Shown one piece after another: positions 44,364 to 54,268 of a stretch of DNA of 64,000 nucleotides. A program made the translations under genes and the position numbers. Below the pieces are notes generated by a model that ran no database searches, was not told the DNA's origin, and was given only the letters and a program-made list of their open reading frames with translations. The stretch comes from Mesorhizobium onobrychidis (GTDB lineage Bacteria > Pseudomonadota > Alphaproteobacteria > Rhizobiales > Rhizobiaceae). The stretch's first letter is position 1; every line of letters begins with the position of its first letter. Location: NCBI RefSeq assembly GCF_024707545.1, contig NZ_CP062229.1, positions 4,693,501 through 4,757,500 of the forward strand, written 5' to 3'.

Positions 44364-45776
44364 ATGACAAATTGGCTTCCTGACCTTACGTCCGGCTCCG
44401 GGCCCCTGTATCAACGGCTTGCGGATTCCATTGAAACGGACATCGACCGCGGCGTGATCGATGCGGGGGCGAAACTGCCGCCGCAGCGCGATCTGGCATA
44501 CGACATCGGCACGACGGTCGGCACGGTCGGTCGGGCCTACCAATTGTTGCGCGAGCGGGGGCTGGTAAGCGGCGAAGTCGGGCGCGGAACCTATGTCCTG
44601 GGCCGGCATGACACCAAAACCGATCTGTTGGCGCCCGACCCGCAGGTGGAAGGCACGCGCTATATCGATGCGCCTCGCGGCAAACTGCGCTTCGACAGCA
44701 CGGCCGCGCCTGATACTGGCCAGGGCGCCATTGTCGCCGATGTGCTCTCGCGCACGGCGCAGGACCATCCGTATGAGATTTCAAGCTATACCCGGGATTT
44801 TCCCGACCGCTGGTTCGACGCCGGCTGCAGCTGGCTCTCGCGCAATTCGTTTCGCCCGAGCCCTGATGGCATCGTTCCGACGCTCGGCACCCATGCCGCG
44901 GTTATGGCGGCGATTGCCGCGCTGACCACGCCCGGCGACTATGTCGCCTTCGAGCACCTCACCTATTCGCAGATTTCACGCAGCGCCGGCCTGATCGGCC
45001 GTCGGACCGCGCTGGTGACGTCAGACGAGGAAGGACTCGATCCAGAGGATTTCGAGCGCGTCTGCGCGCAAAAACACCCGAAAATGATGTTCCTGATGCC
45101 GACGGCCAAGAACCCCACACTGGTGACGCTGTCGGCAACGCGGCGCGAGGCTATCGCGCGCGTCGCGCGCGAATACAATGTCGTCCTGATCGAGGACGAT
45201 CTCTATGGCGATCTGACCGACGACCCGACGCCGCTCTTGGCCGAATATGCCCCCGAACGGACCATCGTTGCCGGTGGCCTGTCGAAATCCGTCGCGGCTG
45301 GTGTTCGCGGCGGCTGGCTCGCCTGTCCGCCGGCCTATCGGCACCGGATCCGGGTCGCTCACAAGATGCTGACGGGCGGCCTCCCCTTCCTGCTGGCGGA
45401 AGTGTGTAGCCGGCTGGTGCTGTCCGGCCAGGCCAGCGAGATGCGCAAGCGCAGCATCGTCGAGATCAACGCGCGCATGGCGATCGTGCGCGAGACGCTG
45501 GCCGGGTTCGACTTCAAGGCCGTGGACAATGTGCCCTTTGTCTGGCTCACCCTGCCTGATCCATGGCTTTCCGGCACGTTCAAGAATGCCTGTCTCGAAC
45601 ATGGCGTGCTTATCGATGATGAGGACGAGTTCAAGGCGGGCCGTTCCGAGCAGGTTTTCCACGGCGTGCGTTTCGGCGTTTCACAGCCGAGTCGGCGAGA
45701 GGACATCGCGGGCGGCGTCGGCGTGATCAGGCGGCTTCTGGACGAAGGCCGTGCCGGTTACGACAGTTTCTCCTGA
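44364..45776 (+). CDS. MocR/PdxR-type regulator (GntR HTH plus aminotransferase-like domain)
   Basis: 470 aa. The N-terminal winged helix (YQRLADSIETDIDRGVIDAG, LPPQRDLAYDIGTTVGTVGR, LLRERGLVSGEVGRGTYV) is fused to a class I aminotransferase-like domain with PLP lysine in VAGGLSKSVAAGVRGGW and a preceding IEDDLYGDL. MocR proteins use PLP or a PLP-amine adduct as effector. A possible promoter is TTGACT (44326-44331) with TATAGA 15 bases on. Targets are not evident; it could control the divergent DUF1127 gene or itself. Confidence 0.9.
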   Translation: MTNWLPDLTSGSGPLYQRLADSIETDIDRGVIDAGAKLPPQRDLAYDIGTTVGTVGRAYQLLRERGLVSGEVGRGTYVLGRHDTKTDLLAPDPQVEGTRYIDAPRGKLRFDSTAAPDTGQGAIVADVLSRTAQDHPYEISSYTRDFPDRWFDAGCSWLSRNSFRPSPDGIVPTLGTHAAVMAAIAALTTPGDYVAFEHLTYSQISRSAGLIGRRTALVTSDEEGLDPEDFERVCAQKHPKMMFLMPTAKNPTLVTLSATRREAIARVAREYNVVLIEDDLYGDLTDDPTPLLAEYAPERTIVAGGLSKSVAAGVRGGWLACPPAYRHRIRVAHKMLTGGLPFLLAEVCSRLVLSGQASEMRKRSIVEINARMAIVRETLAGFDFKAVDNVPFVWLTLPDPWLSGTFKNACLEHGVLIDDEDEFKAGRSEQVFHGVRFGVSQPSRREDIAGGVGVIRRLLDEGRAGYDSFS

Positions 45777-45924
45777 GCCGGCTTGAAACCGGCGGATCGA
45801 GTAGCGATCTTTCGCTGGTTGCTGCCCCTGTGGCTTTCCATCGTTTTTCGTCGCTTGATGGGTGTATCGCCTGCAAAGCTTGCGATAAGACGGGACTCGA
45901 TCCCAAGGATATAAATTGCTGCCC

Positions 45925-48165
45925 ATGACCAGTTCCAATTCCGTGCCGATCACTCCGGAACTCATTGCCGCGCACGGGCTGAAGCCCGACGAATATCAGC
46001 GCATCCTCGACCTGGTCGGGCGCGAGCCGAGCTTTACCGAGCTCGGCATCTTCTCGGCGATGTGGAACGAGCACTGCTCCTACAAATCCTCGAAAAAGTG
46101 GCTGCGCACGCTGCCGACCACCGGGCCGCAGGTCATCCAGGGGCCGGGCGAGAATGCCGGCGTGGTCGATATCGGCGACGGCGACTGCGTCGTCTTCAAG
46201 ATGGAAAGCCATAACCACCCCTCCTACATCGAGCCCTATCAGGGTGCGGCGACCGGCGTTGGCGGCATCCTGCGCGATGTCTTCACCATGGGCGCGCGGC
46301 CGATAGCGGCGATGAATGCGCTGCGCTTCGGTGCGCCGGATCATCCCAAGACCAGGCACCTCGTCGCCGGCGTCGTTGCCGGCGTTGGCGGCTACGGCAA
46401 TTCCTTCGGCGTGCCGACGGTCGGCGGTGAGGTCAATTTCGACGCGCGCTACAATGGCAACATCCTGGTCAACGCCTTCGCGGCGGGGCTTGCCAAGACC
46501 GATGCCATCTTCCTGTCGGAAGCCAAGGGCGTCGGCCTGCCGGTCGTCTATCTCGGCGCCAAGACCGGCCGCGACGGTGTCGGCGGCGCCACCATGGCCT
46601 CGGCCGAGTTCGACGACAAGATCGACGAGAAGCGGCCCACCGTTCAGGTCGGCGATCCCTTCACCGAAAAATGCCTGCTCGAAGCCTGCCTCGAACTGAT
46701 GGCGTCCGGTGCCGTCATCGCCATCCAGGACATGGGTGCCGCCGGTCTCACCTGCTCGGCGGTCGAGATGGGCGCCAAGGGCGACCTCGGCATCGAGCTC
46801 GACCTCGACAAGGTGCCGGTGCGCGAGGAGCGCATGAGCGCCTATGAGATGATGCTGTCGGAGAGCCAGGAGCGCATGCTGATGGTGCTGCGCCCCGAAA
46901 AGGAAAAGGAAGCCGAGGCGATCTTCCACAAATGGGGCCTCGACTTCGCCATTGTCGGCAAGACCACCGACGATCTGCGCTTTCGCGTGCTGCACCAGGG
47001 CGACGAGGTCGCCAACCTGCCGATCAAGGACCTTGGCGACCAGGCGCCGGAATATGACCGTCCCTGGGCCGAACCGAAGAAGCCGGTGCCCCTGGCTGCC
47101 AGCGATGCACCACAAGCCGACGTCGCCGAGGCGCTGATGAAACTGCTCGGCGGTCCCGACCTGTCATCGCGCCGCTGGGTATGGGAGCAGTACGATACGC
47201 TGATCCAGGGCAATTCGCTGCAGCTTCCGGGCGGCGATGCCGGCGTGGTGCGCGTCGAAGGTCATCCGACCAAAGCGCTCGCCTTCTCCTCCGACGTGAC
47301 GCCGCGCTATTGTGAGGCCGACCCTTACGAGGGCGGCAAGCAGGCGGTGGCCGAGTGCTGGCGTAACCTTACCGCCACCGGCGCCCTGCCGCTCGCCGCC
47401 ACCGACAATCTCAATTTCGGCAACCCAGAACGGCCCGAGATCATGGGCCAGTTGGTCGGCGCCGTGAAAGGCATTGGCGACGCTTGCCGTGCGCTCGGCT
47501 TCCCGATCGTCTCCGGCAATGTCTCGCTCTACAACGAAACCAACGGGCAAGGCATCTTGCCGACGCCGACCATCGGCGGCGTCGGACTGATCGCCGACTG
47601 GTCGAAGATGGCGCGGATTGGCTTTGCCGCCGAGGGCCAGATGATCCTGCTGGTCGGCGCGCCATCCATGTGGGGAACGCATCTCGCCCAGTCGGCCTAT
47701 ATGCGCGACATTCATGGCCGCACCGACGGCCCGCCGCCGCCGGTCGACCTCGACCATGAAAAGCGCGTCGGCGACCATGTGCGCGCCCTGATCGCCTCCG
47801 GCGTCGTTACATCAGCGCATGACGTATCCGATGGCGGCATTGTCGTCGCGCTGGCCGAGATGGCGATGGCGTCCGGCATCGGCGCGACCGTCCCCGGCCT
47901 GGTCGGGACCGATCCGATCCCGGTCTGGTTCGGCGAGGATCAGGGCCGCTATCTCTTGACGCTGTCGATCGATCCGCAGAGCAAGGAATGGGATGCAATT
48001 CGCGAAGAGCAGAGCAAGCTCGGCATCTTTGCGCCGTGGATCGGCTCGACCGGCGGCAATGACCTGAAACTCGGCGAGGCACGGGCGATCCCTGTCAGCG
48101 AATTGACCGCTACCCACGAATCCTGGTTTCCTCGCTTCATGGCAAATGAGGTCGTGGACCCGTGA
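45925..48165 (+). CDS. purL: FGAM synthase subunit PurL
   Basis: 746 aa, the normal size of the short PurL of the PurSQL system. It uses ATP and ammonia to turn FGAR into FGAM. Conserved parts: [70 protein letters not shown], and [20 protein letters not shown]. The ATG at 45925 is used; a TTG at 45916 is in frame. Separated from purQ by a lipoprotein gene, a DUF1127 gene and a MocR gene. Confidence 0.96.
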   Translation: MTSSNSVPITPELIAAHGLKPDEYQRILDLVGREPSFTELGIFSAMWNEHCSYKSSKKWLRTLPTTGPQVIQGPGENAGVVDIGDGDCVVFKMESHNHPSYIEPYQGAATGVGGILRDVFTMGARPIAAMNALRFGAPDHPKTRHLVAGVVAGVGGYGNSFGVPTVGGEVNFDARYNGNILVNAFAAGLAKTDAIFLSEAKGVGLPVVYLGAKTGRDGVGGATMASAEFDDKIDEKRPTVQVGDPFTEKCLLEACLELMASGAVIAIQDMGAAGLTCSAVEMGAKGDLGIELDLDKVPVREERMSAYEMMLSESQERMLMVLRPEKEKEAEAIFHKWGLDFAIVGKTTDDLRFRVLHQGDEVANLPIKDLGDQAPEYDRPWAEPKKPVPLAASDAPQADVAEALMKLLGGPDLSSRRWVWEQYDTLIQGNSLQLPGGDAGVVRVEGHPTKALAFSSDVTPRYCEADPYEGGKQAVAECWRNLTATGALPLAATDNLNFGNPERPEIMGQLVGAVKGIGDACRALGFPIVSGNVSLYNETNGQGILPTPTIGGVGLIADWSKMARIGFAAEGQMILLVGAPSMWGTHLAQSAYMRDIHGRTDGPPPPVDLDHEKRVGDHVRALIASGVVTSAHDVSDGGIVVALAEMAMASGIGATVPGLVGTDPIPVWFGEDQGRYLLTLSIDPQSKEWDAIREEQSKLGIFAPWIGSTGGNDLKLGEARAIPVSELTATHESWFPRFMANEVVDP

Positions 48166-48251
48166 TATGATCGAGTGGGGTCGTTTGGGTGTGGTTCATC
48201 CGCCATTTCGATCATATTTATGAGATCACGACCTGAACAAGGAATCCTCGC

Positions 48252-48485
48252 ATGGCAATGGACGCGCACGACATCGAACGGCTGATCAAGGAAGGCATTC
48301 CGGACGCCAAGGTGACGATCCGCGACCTGGCCGGTGACGGCGACCATTATGCGGCCGAGGTGGTGGCCGAAAGCTTTCGCGGCAAAAGCCGCGTCCAGCA
48401 GCATCAGATGGTCTATGACGCGCTGAAGGGCAATATGGGCGGCGTGCTGCACGCGCTCGCTTTGCAGACCAGTGTGCCGGACTGA
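48252..48485 (+). CDS. BolA-family protein
   Basis: 77 aa. The BolA/KH-like fold with the conserved [20 protein letters not shown] segment and the catalytic-looking His and Cys-less helix; [20 protein letters not shown] precedes it. BolA proteins pair with monothiol glutaredoxins to carry or sense Fe-S clusters. The glutaredoxin gene lies 443 bases downstream in the same direction, the usual alphaproteobacterial neighbourhood after purL. Confidence 0.9.
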   Translation: MAMDAHDIERLIKEGIPDAKVTIRDLAGDGDHYAAEVVAESFRGKSRVQQHQMVYDALKGNMGGVLHALALQTSVPD

Positions 48486-48928
48486 GCTTCGGCGTCCAAC
48501 CCCTCGTTACTTTTTCGCCGAGACGGCAATCATCGGCCCTGCCGGATATTTTTCGCCGACGATCGATCTCTGGCCATTCGACCGCGCCGAGACCGCCCGT
48601 CGAAGAAAAGCGCGTTGGGACAGTGCAGCGCATCGCGGAACAGGCGTGCAAAGCTGCCGAGACTGACTTGCGAGCACCAGATCGCGATTGCCTGAGCCAG
48701 AAGATCAAGGCCAGCGTAACGGGCACAATACCAATCAGGATTGCCGCGCCATCTCGCCTTTTATCGCTTCCTTGGGAAAATAGCTGGCCGATGCTCTTGG
48801 CCCAATATCAAGCCATCCTTTGCGCCATTTGCGTGACGATGCGGCAAACGTCTTGTTTCAGGCAACCTATGGGTTTATTTGAAAGGCATGTTTCGAGCCC
48901 GACTCCCGCGGGCATGAAAGGATTCTCT
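48486..48928. other. Noncoding spacer between bolA-type gene and grxD
   Basis: 443 bases. I see no gene on either strand; the frames that run through it lack ribosome sites and recognisable domains. The grxD promoter probably lies in its AT-richer end (48750-48900). Confidence 0.6.
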
Positions 48929-49264
48929 ATGAGCGGTATCAACGACTACATCGACAGCGAAGTGAAGGGCAACGACGTCGTCCTTTTCATGAAGGGCACG
49001 CCCGGTTTCCCGCAATGCGGGTTTTCCGGTCAGGTCGTGCAGATCCTCGACTACATCGGGGCCGACTACAAGGGCGTCGACGTGCTGACCTCGGCCGAGC
49101 TACGGCAAGGTATCAAGGAATATTCCAACTGGCCGACGATCCCTCAACTCTACGTCAAGGGTGAATTCGTTGGCGGCTGCGACATCATCCGCGAGATGTT
49201 CCAGGCAGGCGAACTTCAGACGTTCCTCGTCGAAAAGGGCGTGGGCGTAAAAGGCGCCGCCTGA
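48929..49264 (+). CDS. grxD: Monothiol glutaredoxin, Grx4 family
   Basis: 111 aa. The CGFS active site is present in [14 protein letters not shown], preceded by [11 protein letters not shown], and followed by [20 protein letters not shown], all hallmarks of the Fe-S cluster-binding class. It carries [2Fe-2S] clusters with glutathione and often BolA. The ATG at 48929 has AAGGA 7 bases upstream; another in-frame ATG at 48914 is less well placed. Confidence 0.94.
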   Translation: MSGINDYIDSEVKGNDVVLFMKGTPGFPQCGFSGQVVQILDYIGADYKGVDVLTSAELRQGIKEYSNWPTIPQLYVKGEFVGGCDIIREMFQAGELQTFLVEKGVGVKGAA

Positions 49265-49273
49265 ATTTTGTTT

Positions 49274-49319
49274 GCGCATGATCCTTTCCGAAATCGATCC
49301 CGATTTCGGGGTCATGCGC
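49274..49319. repeat. Palindromic intergenic repeat ('gcgcatg' type)
   Basis: The arms gcgcatga (49274-49281) and tcatgcgc (49312-49319) enclose the inner palindrome ccgaaatcgatcccgatttcgg. It lies just after grxD and may end its transcript. Related to 39185-39231 and 40609-40640. Confidence 0.65.
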
Positions 49320-49434
49320 TAAACGCCGGGCCAGCCCCCACCTCGGCAGACTGAGTACCTCCCCCGTATTGGGGCCTAAGACGAATGAATGCGCTGGTGC
49401 GCCGGCGCTTTTCGTTTGAAGATCGGACTTTGCC

Positions 49435-50676
49435 GTGGATCAGCATGCACAAGCGCCGGAGGCAAGCACCTTGCCTATTCCGCGCTGGGAATTCATCGCG
49501 CTTTGCGCTGCGTTGATGGCGCTCAACTCGCTGGCCATCGACATCATGCTGCCGGCGCTGCAGCAGATCGGCGCTTCGCTGGGCGTGGAAAATGAAAACC
49601 ACCGCCAATATGTGATTGCCGCCTATATTCTGGGCTTTGGCGGCGGGCAGCTCTTCTTCGGGCCGATCTCGGACCGTTTCGGACGCCGTGCTCCGCTCGT
49701 CGTAGGACTGGTGATCTATGTCGCGGCGGCGGCTGCGGCGGCAATCGCCCCGTCATTCGCTATTCTTCTTCTGTGCAGGCTGGTGCAAGGCATTGGTGCG
49801 GCGGCCACGCGCGTCATCGCCGTCTCGATCGTGCGCGACACGTTCGAAGGTCGCCGCATGGCTGAGGTGATGTCGCTGATCTTCATGGTGTTCATGGCCA
49901 TTCCGGTGGTGGCGCCAGGCATCGGCCAGTTCATCATGCTGTTTGCGACCTGGCACTGGATCTTCATCACCATGGCGGCGGGCGCGCTGATCGTCTCGGC
50001 CTGGTCGCTGCTGCGCCTGCCCGAAACGCTGCGTCCCGAACATCGCCGGCCGCTGACGGCATCATCCGTCCTTGGCGGTTTCCGCATCGTGCTGACCAAT
50101 CGCATGGCGCTCTGCTACGCCTTTGCCAGCACCTTCATCTTCGCGGCCATGTTCGGCTTCATCGCCTCGGCACAGCAGATCTACGTCGATGTGTTCAAAG
50201 TCGGCGAGATGTTCCCGGTGATTTTCGCAGGGATCGCCGGCGTGCTCTCCTTTTCGAGCTATCTGAATTCGCGCCTTGTCGGCCGCATCGGCATGCGCCG
50301 CCTATCGCAAAGCGCGCTGCTCTTGTTTCTGGCCATCAGCCTCGCCTGGCTGGTCGTTTCCATCCAAATGAAGATGCCGCTCTGGCTTTTCATCACCTTC
50401 TTTGCCTGCACGATGGTCCCGTTCGGCGCACTCGGCGCGAATTTCAACGCACTCGCCATGGAGCCGCTCGGCCAATTGGCCGGGACAGCGTCGTCCATTC
50501 TGGGTTTTATGCAGACCTTCCTCGGCGGCGTGCTCGGCACGCTGATCGGCCAAGCCTTCAACGGCACGGTGACGCCCTTGGCCGCCGGATTCTGCAGCGT
50601 TTCGCTTGGCGCATTGGTGATGGTGCTGATCGCCGAGCGCGGCAAATTCTTCCAGCCGCAGAACCCGCCGGTTTAA
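49435..50676 (+). CDS. Bcr/CflA-family MFS drug exporter
   Basis: 413 aa with 12 predicted membrane spans. Motif A between TM2 and TM3 is GQLFFGPISDRFGRRAPLVV, and TM4-5 carry RLVQGIGAAATRVIAVSIVR and MVFMAIPVVAPGIGQFI (motif C-like), typical of the 12-TM Bcr/CflA drug:H+ antiporters. It starts with GTG at 49435; no strong ribosome site is visible. It is a single gene. The drug spectrum is unknown. Confidence 0.88.
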   Translation: MDQHAQAPEASTLPIPRWEFIALCAALMALNSLAIDIMLPALQQIGASLGVENENHRQYVIAAYILGFGGGQLFFGPISDRFGRRAPLVVGLVIYVAAAAAAAIAPSFAILLLCRLVQGIGAAATRVIAVSIVRDTFEGRRMAEVMSLIFMVFMAIPVVAPGIGQFIMLFATWHWIFITMAAGALIVSAWSLLRLPETLRPEHRRPLTASSVLGGFRIVLTNRMALCYAFASTFIFAAMFGFIASAQQIYVDVFKVGEMFPVIFAGIAGVLSFSSYLNSRLVGRIGMRRLSQSALLLFLAISLAWLVVSIQMKMPLWLFITFFACTMVPFGALGANFNALAMEPLGQLAGTASSILGFMQTFLGGVLGTLIGQAFNGTVTPLAAGFCSVSLGALVMVLIAERGKFFQPQNPPV

Positions 50677-50696
50677 TGCACATTGCCGGACCCGCT

Positions 50697-50857
50697 CTAG
50701 GATTCACCCCCACTCGCTGCTGTGAAGCGAGGGAACAGCGTACGCCCTGCGATCGCTCCACCCATGCGGTCCGAAACGGGCAGTGGCAGGGCCTTATCGA
50801 GAGCCTCGAGGACGGAGGCGACGAAGGCCCGGTTGAGGCTGCCATCATCCCCTAGAC
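50697..50857 (-). pseudogene. 3' fragment of a split exported TonB-C-like gene
   Basis: Read on the minus strand it encodes LGDDGSLNRAFVASVLEALD, then KALPLPVSDRMGGAIAGRTL, then FPRFTAASGGES and a stop. It continues in frame from the 5' fragment at 54269-54520 once the intervening 3.4 kb is removed. The join falls in the direct repeat CTAGAC. Upstream of the junction the frame runs into insert DNA and has no start that would make sense. Confidence 0.85.
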
Positions 50858-51344
50858 TAAACGGGCAGTTCCACAGGAGAAGCGGACGTTGGGACGTTAT
50901 CTGCCGAACTTCCGGTTTTGGCGCAACCCCGACCTCCAGCGTCATCGCCGCCGATGTCTGCTTTCGGAAGCGGAAGCTGATCTCTACGGCCGACATGGGG
51001 CGCAAAGCGGTCATTGCGCGCCGCGCGATGAGTCGCCAATGGGGTCCATCTCAAGATCTTGGCGCGAGTTGGACGACAGCATCATCCGCCTGACCAAGCG
51101 ATAGGGGAACTAGTTCACAGTTCGGAATCGGCTAAGTAGTTGTAATTGTTAAATGCAGAACCTGTGAACCAAAATGCGGTGGTTCACAGCTTCGGAGAAA
51201 AATCGCTTGAAGAGAACGCTATGGCCCTCTCAGCCTCCGATGCAGTTCACAGGTTTTCTGTCGGAACCGCGCAGAACACGGGGATTCCGAGCGGCAGCAC
51301 GGCAATCGGAGAATAGTTCCGCAGACCGACTGGCGGAGGGAAGG
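50858..51344. other. Left noncoding part of the islet
   Basis: About 490 bases without a convincing gene. It contains repeated GTTCACAG octamers (listed separately). Some short open frames occur but none has both a ribosome site and recognisable content. Confidence 0.5.
51113..51252. repeat. GTTCACAG octamer cluster
   Basis: GTTCACAG occurs in direct orientation at 51113-51120, 51182-51189 and 51245-51252. The first two copies extend to gttcacag(c)ttcgga. An inverted copy ctgtgaac at 51162-51169 pairs with the second to form a stem with a loop of about 12 bases. It could be a protein-binding array or a remnant of an element end. Confidence 0.5.
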
Positions 51345-51599
51345 GTGCTGGAATCCAACATTCTCCACATCGGGCCGGTCGATCCGCGAGGCCGCCGCCA
51401 CATAGTCATGGACCGGACGCCCAACAGCAAAATTCTTTCACTCGATGTCGAGGTGGAGACCGAGCAACTGCTGAAGAACGAGAAGGCGGCCGGCTATTTT
51501 GTGGTCAGCCACGGCCGCAACAGCGAGGCGGAAGCAGCACTCCGCCTCGGAACGCTCGTGATTGAGGGGCCCTCGCTTCCTTGTCCTTTTCTCTTTTGA
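51345..51599 (+). CDS. Small hypothetical protein in the islet
   Basis: 84 aa starting with GTG at 51345, preceded by ggagggaag. The sequence contains ILHIGPVDPRGRRHIVMDRT, ILSLDVEVETEQLLKNEKAA and a C-terminal SLPCPFLF. No family recognised. The frame is open further upstream but without a start signal. It ends 45 bases before the pepsin-like gene on the same strand, so the two may be co-transcribed. Confidence 0.4.
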   Translation: MLESNILHIGPVDPRGRRHIVMDRTPNSKILSLDVEVETEQLLKNEKAAGYFVVSHGRNSEAEAALRLGTLVIEGPSLPCPFLF

Positions 51600-51643
51600 G
51601 GGTATTCTCGATCGTAGCTATCGGAAGATTGACGGAGGGTTGC

Positions 51644-52735
51644 GTGAGCGGACTCAGGTATCATTCTTGGTTTCGAGGCGTCATCGTATTCCCGGCTTTT
51701 CTTGGAGCGTTATTGTGCCACGCCCTCTCATCTAGTTCAGCGCAAGAGCTGCCTTTGAATATTCCCTTGATAAAATTAGAGTACCCGGGAACTCCTCAAA
51801 ATATTCGCATGCTGTATATCAATATATTGTTTCTTGGATATCGAAAGATAGCTCAACCGCTCCTATTTGACACTGGATCGAGCGGGATGACTATCGATTG
51901 TACCGTTGTACTTCCTACGAAGATGTGTTCAGAAAAAGGAATAAAGATCAAGAAAACTTTCGAATTAGATGGATTGACCGTCACTACTCAAAAAACTGTC
52001 ATGCACTATGGAACGTACGATGAGTATGGCAATGTGGCGTCCGCCCGCGTGATCTTTGGATCGGCGGACTCGGCTGCATCTACCGCCGTGTCTATCCCCT
52101 TCCTTATCCGCTACAAGGAAGTTAGGCGCAGCACAGGTGAAGTTGTCGGAGGCCCGCTCTGGCCAAAAGGAATCTTTGGGGTCTCGCCGCTTGGCGGTGG
52201 CGGACCAAATCAAATGTTGAAGTCACCCCTGAACTCGGTAAGTGCGGGGAACGGCTTGCGACAAGGGTACTTTCTTTCACCGATCGGGACAGATTGGAAG
52301 GTCTGTACAAATGAAGATTTGAATTGTCCACAAATTGACGCCCTTCATATCGGGTTATCAGATAGTGTAAAGAAGGATTTTAAAATAAAGAAATGGGAAA
52401 GAGCCAGTAAGAACTATAATTTTCCAACAACCGAGGCTTGCATCTTCTGGGGAAAAAAGCCAATATGCCGACCGACACTGTACGATACAGGCAACTCGAC
52501 AATTATGGTTGCCGGCGGGCCGCCAAAGAAACCTGGTTTATCATTGGATACTGGGGTCAATGTTACTGTAACGTCCCCGAACCATGACGAGTGGAGGTTC
52601 ACCACCACATACAAGCCAGAGGTTGAGTTCGTTCCGCAAATTGAGCATCACATTATAGGCGTACGATATTTTGAAACGAATAGCTTGCTGTTTGACTTAG
52701 AGAGTAAAGAAATCGGCTTCCGCATTGGAAAGTGA
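51644..52735 (+). CDS. Exported pepsin-like aspartic protease (A1-type) homologue
   Basis: 363 aa. The GTG at 51644 has GGAGGG 5 bases upstream and gives a signal peptide (GVIVFPAFLGALLCHALSS, then SSAQE). The mature protein shows both aspartic protease motifs: QPLLFDTGSSGMTID (Asp76) and TLYDTGNSTIMVAGG (Asp281), spaced about 205 residues apart compared with 183 in pepsin. A pepsin-like GIFGVSPLGGGG lies between them. The C-terminus HIIGVRYFETNSLLFDLESK plus EIGFRIG mirrors the pepsin end (LGDVFLR, FD, IGFA). Cysteines are present but spaced differently. Codon use is clearly AT-richer than the neighbours, a sign of transfer. No obvious propeptide or TM anchor. Confidence 0.72.
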   Translation: MSGLRYHSWFRGVIVFPAFLGALLCHALSSSSAQELPLNIPLIKLEYPGTPQNIRMLYINILFLGYRKIAQPLLFDTGSSGMTIDCTVVLPTKMCSEKGIKIKKTFELDGLTVTTQKTVMHYGTYDEYGNVASARVIFGSADSAASTAVSIPFLIRYKEVRRSTGEVVGGPLWPKGIFGVSPLGGGGPNQMLKSPLNSVSAGNGLRQGYFLSPIGTDWKVCTNEDLNCPQIDALHIGLSDSVKKDFKIKKWERASKNYNFPTTEACIFWGKKPICRPTLYDTGNSTIMVAGGPPKKPGLSLDTGVNVTVTSPNHDEWRFTTTYKPEVEFVPQIEHHIIGVRYFETNSLLFDLESKEIGFRIGK

Positions 52736-53063
52736 AAACCGGCCGGGTCGATCTGATGCCATTGCTAAGGTGCGTGTAGCGCTTGTTGCCGCCGACCTTG
52801 CCGGCGGCTGCACTGGCCGTCCCGTGCTTGCGCTGTGACACTTCACGACGCTCGCAGCGCTACACCGAACGTCGTCGCCACAGCCCGGCACGTCTGGCCC
52901 GACGCAATGGCAGCAACCACGCATTCGCAAAGATCGGGGAATATGTCACCGTCCCGCAAATTGTGCCCATTCTGCACTAAGGTTTGGCGCGTGTCAGCCC
53001 GAGCCCTCCACAATCGTCCTTGCGGCCGGAATTCTCGTCCACAAATGAGGACCGTTCGTTAAA
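52736..53063. other. Noncoding islet segment
   Basis: About 330 bases between the pepsin-like gene and a small minus-strand frame. A short minus-strand frame (near 52750-52841) encodes SQRKHGTASAAAGKVGGNKR, but its start and context are not convincing; it may be the remnant of a larger gene. Confidence 0.4.
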
Positions 53064-53273
53064 TTAGGCCGGCCAGAAGTAATAGACCGCCACCATGTTG
53101 GCGGCGGCCGCCGCCGTCAAAGCCGGCAGGGATGGCCGCCAGATCGCGAAAGCAGCGAGCGCCAAGGCGATTGCCGATGCCGTCCACGCGGTGCTGATTT
53201 CCTCATTCAGGACGACTGGCGCACCAGTGCCCGGCAGCGTTGCCTGAAAGGCGGGATTGGGCTCAACCGCCAT
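53064..53273 (-). CDS. Possible small membrane protein
   Basis: 69 aa from the ATG at 53273 (a GTG at 53306 is also possible). It has two hydrophobic segments, TAWTASAIALALAAFAIW and ALTAAAAANMVAVYYFW, so a two-span membrane protein is plausible. No family recognised. Its composition is host-like. Confidence 0.4.
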   Translation of the reverse strand: MAVEPNPAFQATLPGTGAPVVLNEEISTAWTASAIALALAAFAIWRPSLPALTAAAAANMVAVYYFWPA

Positions 53274-53306
53274 GCCTGCCGGGGCACCGGTCAGAGCAAA
53301 ACACAA

Positions 53307-53746
53307 CCCGCCCCGACATGAGCAGCCTGCTCGATTATGGTTAACGAATTCTCAATGCCGCCGCATCGTTTCCGGCTGGCGCGACAGGATCGAACAGGAA
53401 AAACGAACGTGTCACCGACCAATCTGCTTGAAGAAAACGAAACGTGCGTCCTGGGCCGTCTCTGTGGCAAGGAAGGGCTATCTAGGCAAGCTGCACGCTG
53501 ACTGGAAGCACCCGTTGCGATTTTATTTGGCGTTTGCCCTCCACTGTATTTGGTGACATGATCCCATCGCTGGTTTCGGCCAGCGAGCGATGAAGCGCTT
53601 GTTGTCACAGCGGATCGCCAGAGCAGAGCTTGACAGCACCCTTCAGTGGGTCCGTTCAACAGCGCCAGATGCGATACGCAGAGCGGCAGCGCCGAATCGA
53701 ACAGGGGCGACCGGAGAAATTCGATCGCCTCTTGCTTTTCCGGCCT
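53307..53746. other. Noncoding islet segment
   Basis: About 440 bases. No gene with a credible start is seen on either strand. Composition is mixed. Confidence 0.4.
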
Positions 53747-53980
53747 TCAGGTCCGGGTGGACATGATTTCAGTCCCTGCCTGTCGCTTCAATTTGACAGC
53801 GTCCACCAGTCCAAGCTTGTCAAAATCTTCTTCCGTCAACTTCGTTTGCGACAGAACCGTGACGCTTTCGCACTGGGCTAACACCTTCGCCTGTGCGACC
53901 TCTTTATCGCGAACCCCAACGATAAAGTGTCGTGTCTTCCCACGATCTTCTACCGCGATTTGCCAACCGGTTCCGGACAC
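53747..53980 (-). CDS. Small hypothetical protein
   Basis: 77 aa. MSGTGWQIAVEDRGKTRHFI and VGVRDKEVAQAKVLAQCESV, then TEEDFDKLGLVDAVKLKRQA. It resembles short rhizobial proteins that open 'GW-AVED-...-YIVG' and have an alternating beta-alpha pattern. The ribosome site aggag lies 4 bases before the ATG at 53980, which makes it the best-supported small gene of the islet. Function unknown. Confidence 0.65.
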   Translation of the reverse strand: MSGTGWQIAVEDRGKTRHFIVGVRDKEVAQAKVLAQCESVTVLSQTKLTEEDFDKLGLVDAVKLKRQAGTEIMSTRT

Positions 53981-54268
53981 ATGAAACTCCTATGCCTTGC
54001 GGTACGCATATAGGAGCGGGGCCGGAAGCGACAACGTCAGAGTTCGGGGGAGTGCCCGCTGCCTTGATGCTCGATCGCGCAATTTTATTGGCGGTGTTGC
54101 ACTATCCGTACCCATCGCAATGTGTTGTGAGATGCGAAAACGCGGCTCCCAAACGCTGAGATTGAAAGCGTCCTGGTTTTCTCGGACTTCATGATTATTC
54201 GCATTCATGCGGTGCACTCTGGAACGAGATAGTCGAAAGCTTCAACTGGGCTGATTTAGCTTCTTCGC

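Noticed and set aside
48486-48928. Small frames between the bolA-type gene and grxD
   Set aside because: No ribosome sites, no conserved motifs, and the frames are compositionally typical of GC-rich noncoding DNA.
51113-51252. CRISPR array from the repeated GTTCACAG
   Set aside because: The repeat is only 8 bases, spacing is irregular, orientation is mixed and there are no cas genes.
52750-52841. Minus-strand frame encoding SQRKHGTASAAAGKVGGNKR
   Set aside because: It looks gene-like over a short stretch, but the frame overlaps the pepsin-like gene's 3' end, lacks a credible start and I cannot place it in a family.
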